DNA of 64,000 nucleotides from Hsuehochloa calcarea. Its lineage: Eukaryota; Streptophyta; Magnoliopsida; Poales; Poaceae. Position 1 is the first letter of the stretch. Each line of letters starts with the position of its first letter. Both the position numbers and the translations under genes were made by a program. The stretch lies in the NCBI GenBank assembly GCA_036346395.1, contig CM070604.1, forward strand, positions 6,805,904-6,869,903. The letters run 5' to 3'. The notes beneath the pieces were generated by a model, which was not told where the DNA came from, made no database searches, and was given only the letters and a program-made list of their open reading frames with translations. This document shows positions 1 through 11,266 of this stretch, one piece after another.

Positions 1-555
1 ACTGTTCGACCTCGGTGCCACTGCACCTAGTCCGGTCCACCGTGTCTCGCCACGACTCCACTCGGCGTCCTGCGACCACACGACAAAGAAACACAAAACC
101 GGAACAAGTTCTTCACAACTTGACCCAACGTTAGCTCAAACATGCAATATGCAACACATATGCATGAACACATGGATATGACCTATCCCAAAACTCAAAT
201 CACCAAAATGGCGAACCTCACAATATAATCGGTACAACCGCCATGTTACCATGGATCAACGCACTCGGTCGAACCGCTCCAATACTGCGGTTGATCCGAT
301 TTCAATGAAAACGAACTCGAAAAAACAACTTCTGCGAATTCTTCAACCGCCATTTACCAATCGGTACAACCGCTGCGATCGTCACATCCCATAACACGCG
401 GACGATCCGATTATCCCGACAAAGAATTGAAAGACTTCACGAAAACGCGTGAACCGCGCAACGACATGGTCCGACCACACAAACCAAACTCGACTGACCG
501 AAACCCTTGTCAAATACTCATCACTCTCATGAAGACACGACCACAAGGTCTCTCA
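1..555 (-). repeat. 3' LTR of the SIRE-like element (truncated by window edge)
   Basis: It aligns along its length with 9558-10119. Both copies end in 'ggtctctca'. The two copies differ mainly by single-base gaps, with the left copy usually the shorter. Like its partner it contains short palindromic units of the type cggtacaaccg. Confidence 0.9.
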
Positions 556-572
556 ATCTCCCCCTTGATGAG
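556..572 (-). other. Polypurine tract of the SIRE-like element
   Basis: On the minus strand the bases just before the 3' LTR read TCAAGGGGGAGAT and the LTR then starts TGAGAGACC. Position and composition fit the plus-strand primer of an LTR retrotransposon. Confidence 0.8.
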
Positions 573-2342
573 AATATTGACAAACTCAGAAAAAGCTTTA
601 AGAAGAGTTTGAGTTTGAAAAATCCAACATGGTCCAAGAAATGAAATGAAGCTAATGACCATGTCGATGTAAGGAACGCTAGAGCAACAAGCTGAAAGAG
701 CAAATTGATCTCAAAGCTCTAAACTGCTCCCAACAGACTTTTCTTCTCTATTCTCCCCTTTTGGCAATAAACGCATCAAGATGCAATAGAGAGAATATGA
801 CATGTTAATGGATGAAAAGGCTGAAGTTTGATTATTCTTAGCGCTAGAGCCATGAGAATTATCCAATATGACCATAATGTACACCAAGCCATAACTCAAT
901 AAAAAGGCTAGCTAGATCATGACAAGATATGTATAAGCTAGCTAGAACACATAGATGACAATCTGAAAATGAGGTACATTATGTGAGCAAGTCAAGTCAT
1001 CAATGAGCAAAGTCTCGCTAGAGATATCCAAGGATGATGCAGCCATGTCAATAAGCTAAGCGGAACTAAGAAGCTTAAATTGAGACCAAATAGAGTGCTA
1101 TGCTCAAGATTGAAACATTGGTTAAAGAACTTGATACTTTTTGTGGCTTTAAGCACATTGAACACATATTTTCTTTTGAAATTCATGGTGGTTTCCAACC
1201 AGATTTTTGTTTTATCATGTGCTAGGTCTCAAGCCTTATCGACTACTCCAAGCGAGAAGCTTAAGAAGATAGTCTAGGTCACCCAAAACTCCCCTAAGTT
1301 CATGCCAAGTGCAATGGCAAGCCGTCTCATAGGAGAGAATTGGTGAGATCGGTTTTTCGCACAAAAGAGATCTTTTTTTAACAAGTTGTACTAACTCATG
1401 CATCATCAAGAGACTAAAACAGCTCTTTCTAAGGCTCAATATAGATTCATCACTCTACCCAGCCTATTTGACATGGCATGAATCATAAAAGGATAGCTCG
1501 AGAAAGACTAATCTCGAGTGCTAAGACGACAAGTTTTAGTTTAAGTTGAGCAATTTTAATTAACTTATCATGGCAAAAGCTAGGCTACACATATGAAGTC
1601 ATGATAAATCTAGCAAATAAGCACAAGTCATGGCAAGGTGTAAAGCATTGTAAACATGTCATAGCAGGATAATAATCAAGGCTCAATGTAGTTATATTAC
1701 AATGCAGAATGCTAGAAATGCAGAAGATCCAGCTCCCCCTCAACAATAGATGCAACTTTTAGTTCAAGTTGAGTTATGTCAAAATTAAGCTCCAGAAGCT
1801 CCCAAATGAACTCCCCTTGAACCAAAACAATAAATCGAGAAGCTGGCAAAGAAAACAGCAAGTAGGCAGTCCTTAAAGCATAGATAAGATATAGAGGCAA
1901 CTATGGCTTAGACTGACTCTCATCTACCCCATATGACACTAGGACTATTAGACCGGTAATCTACCTTACTAGGGAGCAAACACGTACCATGTCTACCCAA
2001 GGGCGGCCCGGCCCTTGCTAGAACCTGAAAGCAGTGAGTGGGCTCAACCTAGTGAGAGAAGAGAAGCGACTAACAGAGCAGAACCCTAGGTCACAAGAAA
2101 AGAGCAAGGAGTCTAAACAGCTAGTCGAGAAGATCACTCTAATTTATGCTAGAAGGACTAAACCCCAATGCACCCGCAAAATGCAATGCGACAGAAATGA
2201 GACAGAAGCATAATCAAAATAGTAAGCGATAAAGCACAAAGCTCCCCTCACTACAGTCCATAAGGACAAACCACCCCAAGCTCTCCCATGGTGAAAACCT
2301 CGAACTATCCAAAGGCTTGGTAAAAATGTCGATAGCTGGTGG
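573..2342 (-). other. Non-coding stretch between RNase H and 3' LTR
   Basis: About 1.8 kb between the end of pol and the polypurine tract. I see no conserved coding domain here; only short open frames of 60-70 codons. Some SIRE elements carry an envelope-like ORF at this place, but I see no signal or transmembrane segment that would support one. Confidence 0.6.
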
Positions 2343-2690
2343 TCACTCTCCTGGCTGAAGCACTATATCGCCCTTCTCTACATGGTCTCTAAGGAAGTGG
2401 AACCGGATATCGATGTGCTTGGTCCGGGAATGCTGCACTGGGTTCTTGGCAATGTTAATCGCAGAAGTGTTATCACAAAAGAGTGGAACACTATCGATAA
2501 CTAACCCAAAGTCCCGCAGGTCGAAGCCATCGAGCACTTGGCTCAAACAATCGGCTGCGACAACATACTCGGCCTCTGCGGTGGATCATGCAACACCGGA
2601 CCGCTTCCTCGAGACCGAGAAACAAGAGAAGTGCCAAGAAATTGGCGGTGCGAAGTGCTCTTCCTATCTATCCTCTGACCAATAAGTCCG
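2343..2690 (-). pseudogene. Copia RNase H domain (broken)
   Basis: The minus-strand frame 2343-2546 contains LFCDNTSAINIAKNPVQHSR and the following TKHIDIRFHFLRDHVEKGDI block, the conserved C-terminal RNase H segment of Copia pol, which cuts the RNA strand of the replication hybrid. The part just upstream (to about 2690) continues in other frames. It lies directly after the RT segment, as expected for Copia. Frame changes show that the protein is no longer made in one piece. Confidence 0.88.
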
Positions 2691-2996
2691 TGATCAGAAG
2701 GCTCTCAAGGAAAGGCAGGATGAAGAAGAGTACGGATACCATAGTCAATGGTAGCTCGCGGTACGAAGATCGCTTCACCTTTGGCGGTGAGAAACGCGAG
2801 GAGAAGCTCAAAACGCAGCGCACAAACACACGTAGAAATGTATGTCCGGTCTCGAGGCGTTGAGGTACAAGAGGGAGCCAATCATGCTGCGAAACTCCTT
2901 TTGATCAAGCGGCTCGCCATCCTCATCTGGTCAAGATAGGTAGAAGCCATGGGAGTCGACACAGCTTACCATCACTCATGTCGAGCGCTTGAGAGG

Positions 2997-3870
2997 TCAC
3001 GAGTGTACTTTCACGATGAAGAAATGTACCCTCCGAGGCTGCTTAATTTGGAAGCCAAGGAAGAAGGTCAACTCACCCATCATACTCATCTCAAACTCGG
3101 TGCTCATGACATCCGAGAACTGGGAAACAGTATGGGAAGAGCCGCCAAAGATAATGTCATCGACATAGATCCGACGAGCGGAAGAGGCGATGCCATCTTG
3201 GCGGATGAACAAGGTCTTGTCAACTTTACCCATCTCAAAACCATGACTTAACAAGTAGGACTTAAGCCTCTCATACCAAGCCACAGGGCCTGCTAAGTCC
3301 ATACAATGCTTTGAAAAGCTTGAAGACATGGTTTGGGTATTTGGGGTTCTCGAAACCAGGAGGTCACGGACGTAGACCTCTTCCTCAATAAGGCCATTGA
3401 GAAAGGCACTCTTGGCGTCCATCTGGTAAAGCTTGAATCCTCTAGAAGTCTGCAAAGGCAAGCGAGATTCTAATGGCTTCAAGTCTAGCTACAGGGCAAA
3501 GGTTTCCTCGAAATCTAGACCCTCAACACAGGAAAACCCCGAGCAACCAATCTAGCCTTGTTTGGATAACCACTCCATCCTCGCTCTGCTTGTTCTTGAA
3601 CACCCACTTAGTCCCAATAATATTGTGACCTCGCGGGGCTCGACAAGCGACGGACCTTGTTCCTCTCGAAATTTTCTAGCTCCTCATGCATGGCATTGAC
3701 CCATGACTCATCGGATAAGGCATGAGAAACATCTTTGGGCTCAAAGGAGGCAATGAAGGCGAGAATGGAGATGAATTGAGATAAGCGATTTTGAGCGGGT
3801 AACACGCTCGAAGAGGTCTCAATGATCTGCTCGAAGGATGAGCTTTACGGATGTGTCTAGGAGGTCTGGG
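2997..3870 (-). pseudogene. Copia reverse transcriptase domain (RVT_2, broken)
   Basis: The frame 2997-3482 carries QMDAKSAFLNG, the palm motif IYVDDIIFGG (YVDD at 3156-3167) and FEMSMMGELTFFLGFQIKQ, all hallmarks of Copia reverse transcriptase. The N-terminal part is at 3608-3805, where the typical 'SHALSDESWVNAMHEELENFERN' region is seen in pieces. At least one frameshift separates the two. The YVDD catalytic aspartates are intact, but a stop or frame change on either side makes the polyprotein non-functional. Confidence 0.9.
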
Positions 3871-4145
3871 AGAGATGAAGAAGTGGCCTCTACCTCATGG
3901 TGACGAGGTAGGAGCAGGCCACTAACTTCGGAAGAAGCGAAGGCAGGGTGATCACCTCGAGTGCGGTGGAAGATGGTACCTCAAGGAGTGGGTGAGGGCG
4001 AGGATCGGGTAGACAACCATCGTCTCCTTCGTCCTCGTCATCCACGAAGATGGTCTCGGATCGCTCTAACGAACACGAGATATCGTGCCTAGTCCCTGGT
4101 GGCCTCATCGAAGGTCACCTCACAGTCTCTACCATTTTACTAGAC

Positions 4146-4915
4146 TCAGCCCAAACCCGATAAGCCCGCGAAGAAGTCGAGTAGCCTAGAAAGATCCGCC
4201 ACAGAACGTGACTCGAACTTATCTAGGTTCCCGGACTTCAAAATAAAGCACTTGCAACCAAACACACGAAAATGAGAGGCGCTAGGCTTTCGCCCATATC
4301 TCGACTCATAAGAAGTGCGATGCAAGTGTGCCCAAGAAAAACTTCGATTTGAGACATGGCACGCGGTGGCTATAGCTTCACCCAAAACTTCGCGGTGTAG
4401 AGTACTCATCAAGCATCGTCCCGCCATCTCGACCAAGGTACGGTTCTTCCTCTCCACAACGCCATTCTGCTGAGGGACGTATGGAGAAGAGAACTGGTGC
4501 TCTACACCTGTCTCACCACAGAAACTCTCAAAGTAGGAATTCTTGAACTCCGTGCCATTGTCACTGCGGATTGCTCGTAAGGCACACAGGAGCTCTACGA
4601 AAGCCTACGAAAAGGCCTCGGAAATGCGAAACGTCTCATCCTTGAGGCTAAGAAAAACACCCAAGAGTACCTCGAGAAGTCATCGACCACGACAAGCACA
4701 TACCACTTCCCTCCTGCTGACTGCACTCGAGCTGGTCCCACTGTATCCATGTGGAGCAGCTGTCCAGGTGCATCGGTCATAGTAACTGTGACCGGAGGAT
4801 GAGAAGCGGCAACCATCTTGCCGCGTCTTGGCATGGAGAGCAAACAAGATCTTTGACCATCTTGAGTTTCGGCAAACCACGAATGAGATCGTGGCGCTAA
4901 CTCGGGTCAAATGGT
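4146..4915 (-). pseudogene. Copia integrase and GAG-pre-integrase domains (broken)
   Basis: The frame 4595-4843 holds the start of the rve core (LLHMDTVGPARV, then WYVLVVVDDFSRYSWVFFL). The frame 4146-4457 holds its end (MERKNRTLVEMAGR and FGCKCFILKSGNLDKF). The zinc-binding GAG-pre-integrase part is at 4680-4910 in another frame. The integrase normally joins the cDNA ends to host DNA. Three frames are needed to read it, so it is a relic. It precedes RT on the minus strand, which separates this element from Gypsy. Confidence 0.88.
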
Positions 4916-5189
4916 CAAATCAATATGACCAAGTCTCCTATGCCGGAAGGGCAGTCGCGGGACTCGAAGCAACTAAACACACGAGAGGATCGCGGAAGAC
5001 TCGGAAAAATCAGCACGAAAGATCCTCCCATAACGAGAAATCCATAAACGGACTACCCAAGAATCAAGAATTTTGCAATTGTTTTTCTTAAAGCTCACCT
5101 CGAAACCGTCATCGATAAGTGAGAAGCGGAAAGCAAATTGTCTTTGCACTTACTAACCAAGGCAACATCCTTAAGAATAAAAGAAGCAT

Positions 5190-5460
5190 TAATCGCACAG
5201 TACCTTTGGCGATGACGCGCTGCAGACGAAGCGTCTCCAAGGTGATCGTCTCATCACCCGAGCGCGGGCTAGGGAGGAGAACCAGCGGGTGTCTCGGTCA
5301 TATGAGCGAGAACAACCGAGTCTACAAGCCAAACCTTCTCCTTCCCTACCCGCGAACTGAGTCAAGCAGAGTAAAGTCTCGATCTTGGGATAAATCAACA
5401 ATGATTTTGGCACCCAATCTTGAATAACACGTCGGCGGATGAAGTAGTCAAGCACGGTCG
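5190..5460 (-). pseudogene. Copia protease-region remnant
   Basis: A minus-strand frame here contains WFSSLARAR and SSPKVLCD, which match the segment after the catalytic Asp of Copia protease in SIRE elements. The catalytic DSG triad itself is not readable in a continuous frame. The call rests on position between gag and integrase plus these short matches. Confidence 0.5.
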
Positions 5461-7040
5461 ACGTCTATCTACCCTACGCTCTCAGTAACTCAAAGCGAGA
5501 AGGTCTAAGAGTAGACCGAAGGTGTTCTTTGGGTCCGGTTTCTCTGAAGGAGCGAGTCGAGCACACGCAACATCTTGAACACGCCATGAGTAGCTATCTC
5601 GATGGGGAAAACGAGATCTACCCTCGGGGCGGCGGAAGTCACGATCAAAGCGACATGAGGACGAAAACGAAAACTTCGGAAAACCAAGTCCTCGATCTTT
5701 GCACAAACCCATCGGAAGAAACAAGCCTAGACCTCGTGTTGGTCTTAGGTGCACTCAAGGTCAGGGTCGACCACAATGCGCCTAAGAGACTCAACATGGT
5801 CTCTACGCACGATCTTGGCGCTGAAGCATCGATCGACCGTGTCCATCCTTCCGGCGGAAGGTGCGGTGATACTTCACCTTACGAGAGGTAGAAGCGACAT
5901 GTGAAATTACCTTCTTCGTAAATCCCTGGACATAGCCCGCCGACTTGAAATGAACTTTCTCGGTCCCGGGCTCGGTCTCGATCACACACAGTGCTATGGG
6001 TGCGAGCACGGCGGTGGATGCTTCCTCATGCCCTCAAAGAAGTCATATCCTAGACCACGATTAAATCTGCAGATCTTAGATTGGTCTAGAATAAGATTGA
6101 GCTTCTTCTTGCCTCCTACAAATCTCTCGAGAGTGTTCATAAGGTACCGACACTCCCGAAAGAGAGGTGCAAGAAGAGCGGGGGAAGAAGAGACAGAGGA
6201 AGGTAAGGGAGCAAAGAAGAACCAAAATAGAGGAAAGAATGGCTTGTGCAAGCACAGTAGACTCAAGGAACAGTCCTCTCGCTAGCCGGTTGGTTCCACG
6301 TTGCTAAGCGTCTCATCCTTACCACAGGGCTTCTCCCCTTCTCCACAATCATATTGCAAACACAATGTGGCTTCTCTAGAAGGTCCTTAGTTAGCTTCAC
6401 ACATTTCTCATCCAAAGCAATCAAGTCGATTTTAGTTTGTTACACGTAATGCATGGTGAGCTAACGGGGTCCTTAGAAGCAAACTTAGCCAACTTCCTTT
6501 CATGATCAATCATATCTTGAAACTGTTTGAGACGACTTCAAGTTCAAGTAGCTTAACTTAGGACGGTTTAAGCATGAAACAATCGGCTCAAGTAAAGAAG
6601 CTTGTAGTTCACAATTTTATGATCCGCCTGCTTTAAGTTCATCTTCAAGTTATTGCAATTTTCACAAGACTCAGGCGGATCAAGGAGCATGGCATAAGAT
6701 CCTCTAGCAAAGAATGTCCTTACCCTCACATGAGGTGGGAGAAGTAGTCTCATCGAGAATAAGTAGGGTATGACCATTCTACTCAACTCTAACTCAAAGC
6801 GGACTAACATTCTCCACCTTAACACTATTAAGTTTGGAGGACACACTATCATGTGAGGTCCTTAACTTCTCCATATCAACCAAAGAAAGCGAGCATGTAT
6901 CACAATCATCACTAGAAGGAGCGGATGTAAGAGCAATAATCTCTAGTGACACTATCTATTTCCTTCTCTAACTCAAAGCACACCTAGCCTTAGCTTTAGC
7001 ATGAAAACCTCCTAGCTTAAGAAAAGCATGATTGAGCTGT
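5461..7040. other. Decayed gag-pol linker, no clear domain
   Basis: This stretch belongs to the SIRE-like element by position. Many short frames exist on both strands but I recognise no domain. A purine-rich segment (6160-6240) gives charged low-complexity frames that are probably spurious. Confidence 0.5.
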
Positions 7041-8220
7041 TCGTGAGGTGGGATCTACCTCGTCCGTGTCGGAGTCTGACTCATTGTCACGAAGTTCGCC
7101 CTTGAGGGCCATGAAGCACATCTTGAGAAGTCGTCGCCGCCATCCTTGGGCTCTTGGTCACCCGTCCGTCATCGTCGCTCCATCCCTCCACCTCGCCGAG
7201 GTCAAGGTCGTCAAGGCGGTGAGGGCGCGTGGAAGAGCTTCTTGGCTTTGCCAAAGTTGCGAACTTCTTCTTCTGGGCGTCGAGCCGGAGGCTTCTTGTT
7301 GCAGTTCTTGTCGGTGTAGTCGTTCTTGCTCTTCTCCGCCTTGGGGCGGTTCGCTCGGATGTGGTTGGGGCCACCACACTCAAAGCAAATCACGGGTCCT
7401 CCTCTCTTCTGTCCCTCCTCCCTTTGTAAGCGTGGGAGAATCTCACGAGCAAGGAGGGCAAGTCGCTCATCCGCATAGTCGCTCTAACCGATCATCGCTT
7501 ATGTCACGAGAGAGCGACAAGGAGAAATTGCAAGAGGACTCGGAAGATAGACCGGAAGTTGAATCGGATCGGTGACTGGGGCCATCGATCGTGACTTCGA
7601 CCTCACGAGACAACGTCAATCTCGTGAGTCTTGAGGCGTGAGTACGCCGCATCAAGAGTCAAGGTCGAGAGTCTGTCGTGTCTTTGATGGTGGTCACTTT
7701 CATCTCCCACACACGCAGATCGAGTGCCGTAAGTATCGGACGGCGTTGTCCGAGTCGGGTATGTGAGACCGACCGCTCGGAGGTTGCTCAAGATCTTGTG
7801 AAAGCGTCGAAGCACTCATCTAGGGACTCACCAAAGAAGCATCTCAAATTTGTTGTATTCTCGTTTGAACCGTCCTGTCGAACCGTCTTGATCCGGTGGT
7901 GCCCTCATGGTATGCGTCGAGGTCACCCGGATATCATAGGCGGACGACAGTGAGATATGCGGATCAAACTCACTCGACTCAAACCACGGATGATGATGTT
8001 CCTAGCCTTTGCATTTGCCTCAACATCGACCATGTTCCGGCATTGATGTTCTCATCGGCGAGAACAATGAATCGAACCTTGACCTTTCGCGGATGGCATA
8101 CCCACAGGCCCGGATGTATGTCTCCATTCGGCTCTTCCGAAGGGTAATCGATGCCATCAGCAAACGCGCTTGGTCGAGTACTTGTCCATCGCCACGGCTC
8201 TTGAGGCCGGTTAAGATCTA
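7041..8220 (-). pseudogene. Copia gag (UBN2 type with mutated CCHC zinc knuckle)
   Basis: The frame 7603-7815 reads like the UBN2 gag core (RFHKILSNLRAVGLTY, LSTLTLDAAYSRLKTHEIDV). The frame 7211-7393 starts with a zinc knuckle, CFECGGPNHIRANR. In the usual CX2CX4HX4C pattern the last residue should be Cys; here it is Arg, which would weaken RNA binding. Frameshifts divide the gene. It is the first coding unit after the 5' LTR and primer site, as expected. Confidence 0.82.
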
Positions 8221-8237
8221 TTGAAAAGAGCTAACTC

Positions 8238-8250
8238 GCTCGATACCAAT
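8238..8250 (-). other. Primer binding site, initiator tRNA-Met type
   Basis: On the minus strand the bases next to the 5' LTR read TTGGTATCGAGC, close to the TGGTATCAGAGC complement of plant initiator tRNA-Met used by most Copia elements. One base separates it from the LTR end. Confidence 0.85.
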
Positions 8251-10119
8251 TGAAGGACCTAAAGGCGACTAGAGGGGGTGAATAGGAGCACCTAATCTTT
8301 TTAAAAGAATGGATTCAACTTGTAAATTACTCCAATAGCTATGAGAGCTATGAAGATCAATGATTAAGCACAGAGGAAGTCTTATGTTGAATCCACTCCT
8401 CACCCCAAAGCTCGGCAAACAAAAGCGAGGAAGAACCAAGAAATCGGGACAATCGGTACAACCACGAGGCAAGCGGCGGTTGTACCTGATCCCGCACAAC
8501 CGCAGCAAATGGCGGTTGTACCGCGATCCAGTACAACCACGTGTTAAGCCGGTTCATCCGATTGTCTGGAGCGAGCAAAACCTCTCGGGTTTCAAAGCGA
8601 AAATCGACGTAACTTTTGAACCGCTTGGCCAAACTCTACGAGATTTGAACCACACCTCCCTAAAGACACTAGGAACCTATTCCAAACAAATATTTCAGAG
8701 ATCCATTCCAAAATTCCTATCTTCTTGCATTTGAGCGAAGAAGGATGCAAAACCGGGCAAAACCGAAATGCTCCACAATCTCTCAACCTTGGCTCATGAG
8801 ATTTTGCAAGAAGGTTAGTAATAACCTCAGGACATGCTAGCATGAGTCTTAGGCCAAATCCTCAAGGAAATCAAGAATTTCATCAAAAACCCTAGAAGAG
8901 GAAATGAAGAACAGAGGATGCCAAAAGTGAAATCGAGATTTAACAAGATTAGCTCTTGGAAAATTCGATCAAATGATCTTGGGGCACTATCCCAACATAG
9001 AGCAATCCATTTTGCAGCTCACTAGCAAGAACCAACAAGAAAAGAAAACTCACAAGTCCATCACAGAGAGAATCGAAGGAAAAATAAGAACAGGAATGCA
9101 AACTTGATTTTCATTTCTTGAATCAAGAGCGAAATACAAATAAATACATCCCCATACGCATGGACATTGAAACAAGAGGAATGATTACAAGCATTCAACT
9201 CATCCTCCCACTCTCAAAACTCAAGAACACTCACCATCTTGAAGAAGAAGAAGGGACAAGCAGGAACAACTCTCAACAACTAAAGCCTAAAGCAAAACAA
9301 ACTCTCTAAAGCCTATTTTGACTAAAGGAAACCCTAAAACCCTTGGAGTGCTCAGATTTGAGCAGCACCCCTCCATCCTATTTATAGCCCATGGCTAACG
9401 GGTCTCCACCCGTTCGCCCACTAAAACCAATCGAGCCGCTCCCGCTTGCGCACCTTGCGAAATTCCGCTTCGCCCTCCGCACCTTACAGGAAGCTTCCGC
9501 TCCTCGTCTCGCACGCCTCGCAACCACCTCGAGTCCACGTCGTCTTGACACATCCCGACCGTTCGACCTCGGTGCCACTGCACCTAGTCCGGTCCACCGT
9601 GTCTCGCCACGACTCCACTCGGCGTCCTGCAGACCACACGCACAAAGAAACACAAAACCGGAACAAGTTCTTCACAACTTGACCTAACGTTAGCTCAAAC
9701 ATGCAATATGCAACACATATGCATGAACACACTTGGATATGACCTATCCCAAAACTCAAATCACCAAAATGGCGAACCTCACAATATAATCGGTACAACC
9801 GCCATGTTACCACGGATCAACCGCGCTCGGTCGAACCGCTCCAATACTGCGGTTGATCCGATTTCCAATGAAAACGAACTCGAAAAAACAACTTCTCGGA
9901 ATTCTTCAACCGCCATTTACCAATCCATACAACCGCCTGCGATCGTCATCACCCATAACACGCCGGACGATCCGATTATCCCGACAAAGAATTGAAAGAC
10001 TTCACGAAACGCGTGAACCGCGCAACGACATGGTCCGACCACACAAACCAAACTCGACTGACCGAAACCCTTGTCAAATACTCATCACTCTCATGAAGAC
10101 ACGACCACAAGGTCTCTCA
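8251..10119 (-). repeat. 5' LTR of the SIRE-like element (1869 bp)
   Basis: In plus orientation it begins TGAAGGACC and ends TCTCTCA, so it has the TG..CA ends. The U5 end carries the grass SIRE signature gcgactagagggggtgaat. A minus-strand TATA box (ctataaatagg, 9377-9387) marks the probable U3/R border. The 3' LTR copy at 1-555 matches its right part. Short palindromes of the form cggttgtaccg occur at 8450-8530 and 9789-9960. Confidence 0.92.
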
Positions 10120-11129
10120 CATGTTTTCAATCGAAAGTGTTAAGCAACATCCATATTCCATTACATGCAAGTACATTATGTCAAAATGTGTTGATTTCGA
10201 CTGTTGCTTGATGATGTGATATGTTTGTGAATGTCCTTGTTATTCATCCATGATGTCGATTCTGGTTCAAGTGATAATTCTTGTGAGAGAAGATAATGAA
10301 TGTTCTTGATATTCGTCCATGATATTTATTTCGTTTAGAATGGATACATCATGTGATTTCAGTTAATGGCATTCATATTCATTGATTCATTCCATTCATG
10401 TTGTTCTATTTCCTTCCACGGGAGTGGAATTTTGTAAGTCCCATCAATTCCAGTATGGGCACATTATATCCACCATTTCAATGTGGGTATGTAAGACCCA
10501 CCATTTCAATGTGGGCAGTTTCGGACACCCGAATGAAACATTCTTCATACGGCATTTGGGTCCCCGGACTTTGTTAAGTACGGGCTTAAGTGAACACCGA
10601 CGGGTGTGTCACTCACTATACCGGTATAAGTTGTGAGCAGTCAATTCCTTCATTGCATTATTCCATTCCATGCATTTTCATAAATGTTCATAGAAGTGTT
10701 TACAAGTGGATTGTGATTACCTTGTTCTCTTGATGTTTCGGTTATTCGTTAAATGTACTTGCTGAGTCTTTGGCTCATACTTGCTTTGTTTGTTTTATTT
10801 AGGTAAATGAGGAAGAAGGCAAGACCTTTTGTGGGATAGTCCAGCACGCTGCACAACACCTTTATCAAACCATAATAACTAATATTATCTTTCAGTCATG
10901 TCAACTATTTGATAAATTTCCAGATTGTAATAATCTAATTTTGGTAATGCTTATTGTACGTCGTTTTATGACTGTTTTCCATTTCTTCCCATGAATCTGT
11001 TAACCGTTTATCGTCGTTCCTTATGAGATATTGATGATTGAGTCTGATTAACCTGGTAATGTTGTGTACTATTAGTATCTTTGTTAGATTTGTGTGACAT
11101 CTTGGCTTCCGAATAGCCAGGGTGTTACA
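10120..11129 (+). repeat. Truncated Gypsy-type LTR (TGTAACACC family), split by the SIRE-like element
   Basis: This is the reverse complement of sequence at 37568-38600 and 43607-44600: the same 'cattggaatggtggg' blocks, the same 'cggtgttcacttaagcccg' segment and the same terminus gccagggtgttaca. It is in plus orientation and ends at 11129. Its other part must lie left of the window, beyond the inserted SIRE-like element. The next five bases are TGTGC, the same as the target duplication of the complete copy at 37568-46014. Confidence 0.82.
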
Positions 11130-11134
11130 TGTGC

Positions 11135-11266
11135 AGATCATGCCCTACCGCCTAATGAAGTGGACACCACTTCTTGTTCTTTTTGTATTCATCGGTCGGA
11201 GCTTTCACTTTTTTTCGACCAGAATAATCCTTCTTGCCCTTGGTAATTTTTTTGGGAATTGCAAGG
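11135..11266 (-). pseudogene. Tat-lineage Gypsy gag fragment, piece 1
   Basis: It is homologous to 31389-31515 in the complete Gypsy (shared 'tgaagtggacaccacttctt' and 'gggaattgcaagg'). It is one of three pieces of the same gag, cut by later insertions at 11130, 11267 and about 13241. Confidence 0.8.

Larger units (their letters stand above)
1..10119 (-). mobile_element. SIRE/Maximus-like Ty1/Copia LTR retrotransposon, incomplete at the window edge
   Basis: The element is read on the minus strand. Its 5' LTR is 8251-10119. Its 3' LTR runs off the left edge, leaving only 1-555. The order on the minus strand is gag, protease, integrase, reverse transcriptase, RNase H, which is the Copia order. 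A primer site matching initiator tRNA-Met lies beside the 5' LTR and a purine tract beside the 3' LTR. Every protein domain is broken by frameshifts and stops, so it cannot be autonomous now. The RT and RNase H wording (YVDDIIFG, EFEMSMMGELTFFLG, DNTSAINIAKNP) is that of the SIRE/Maximus lineage; that placement is from family knowledge, not from a tree. The 5-bp target duplication cannot be checked because the left end is outside the window. Confidence 0.9.
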
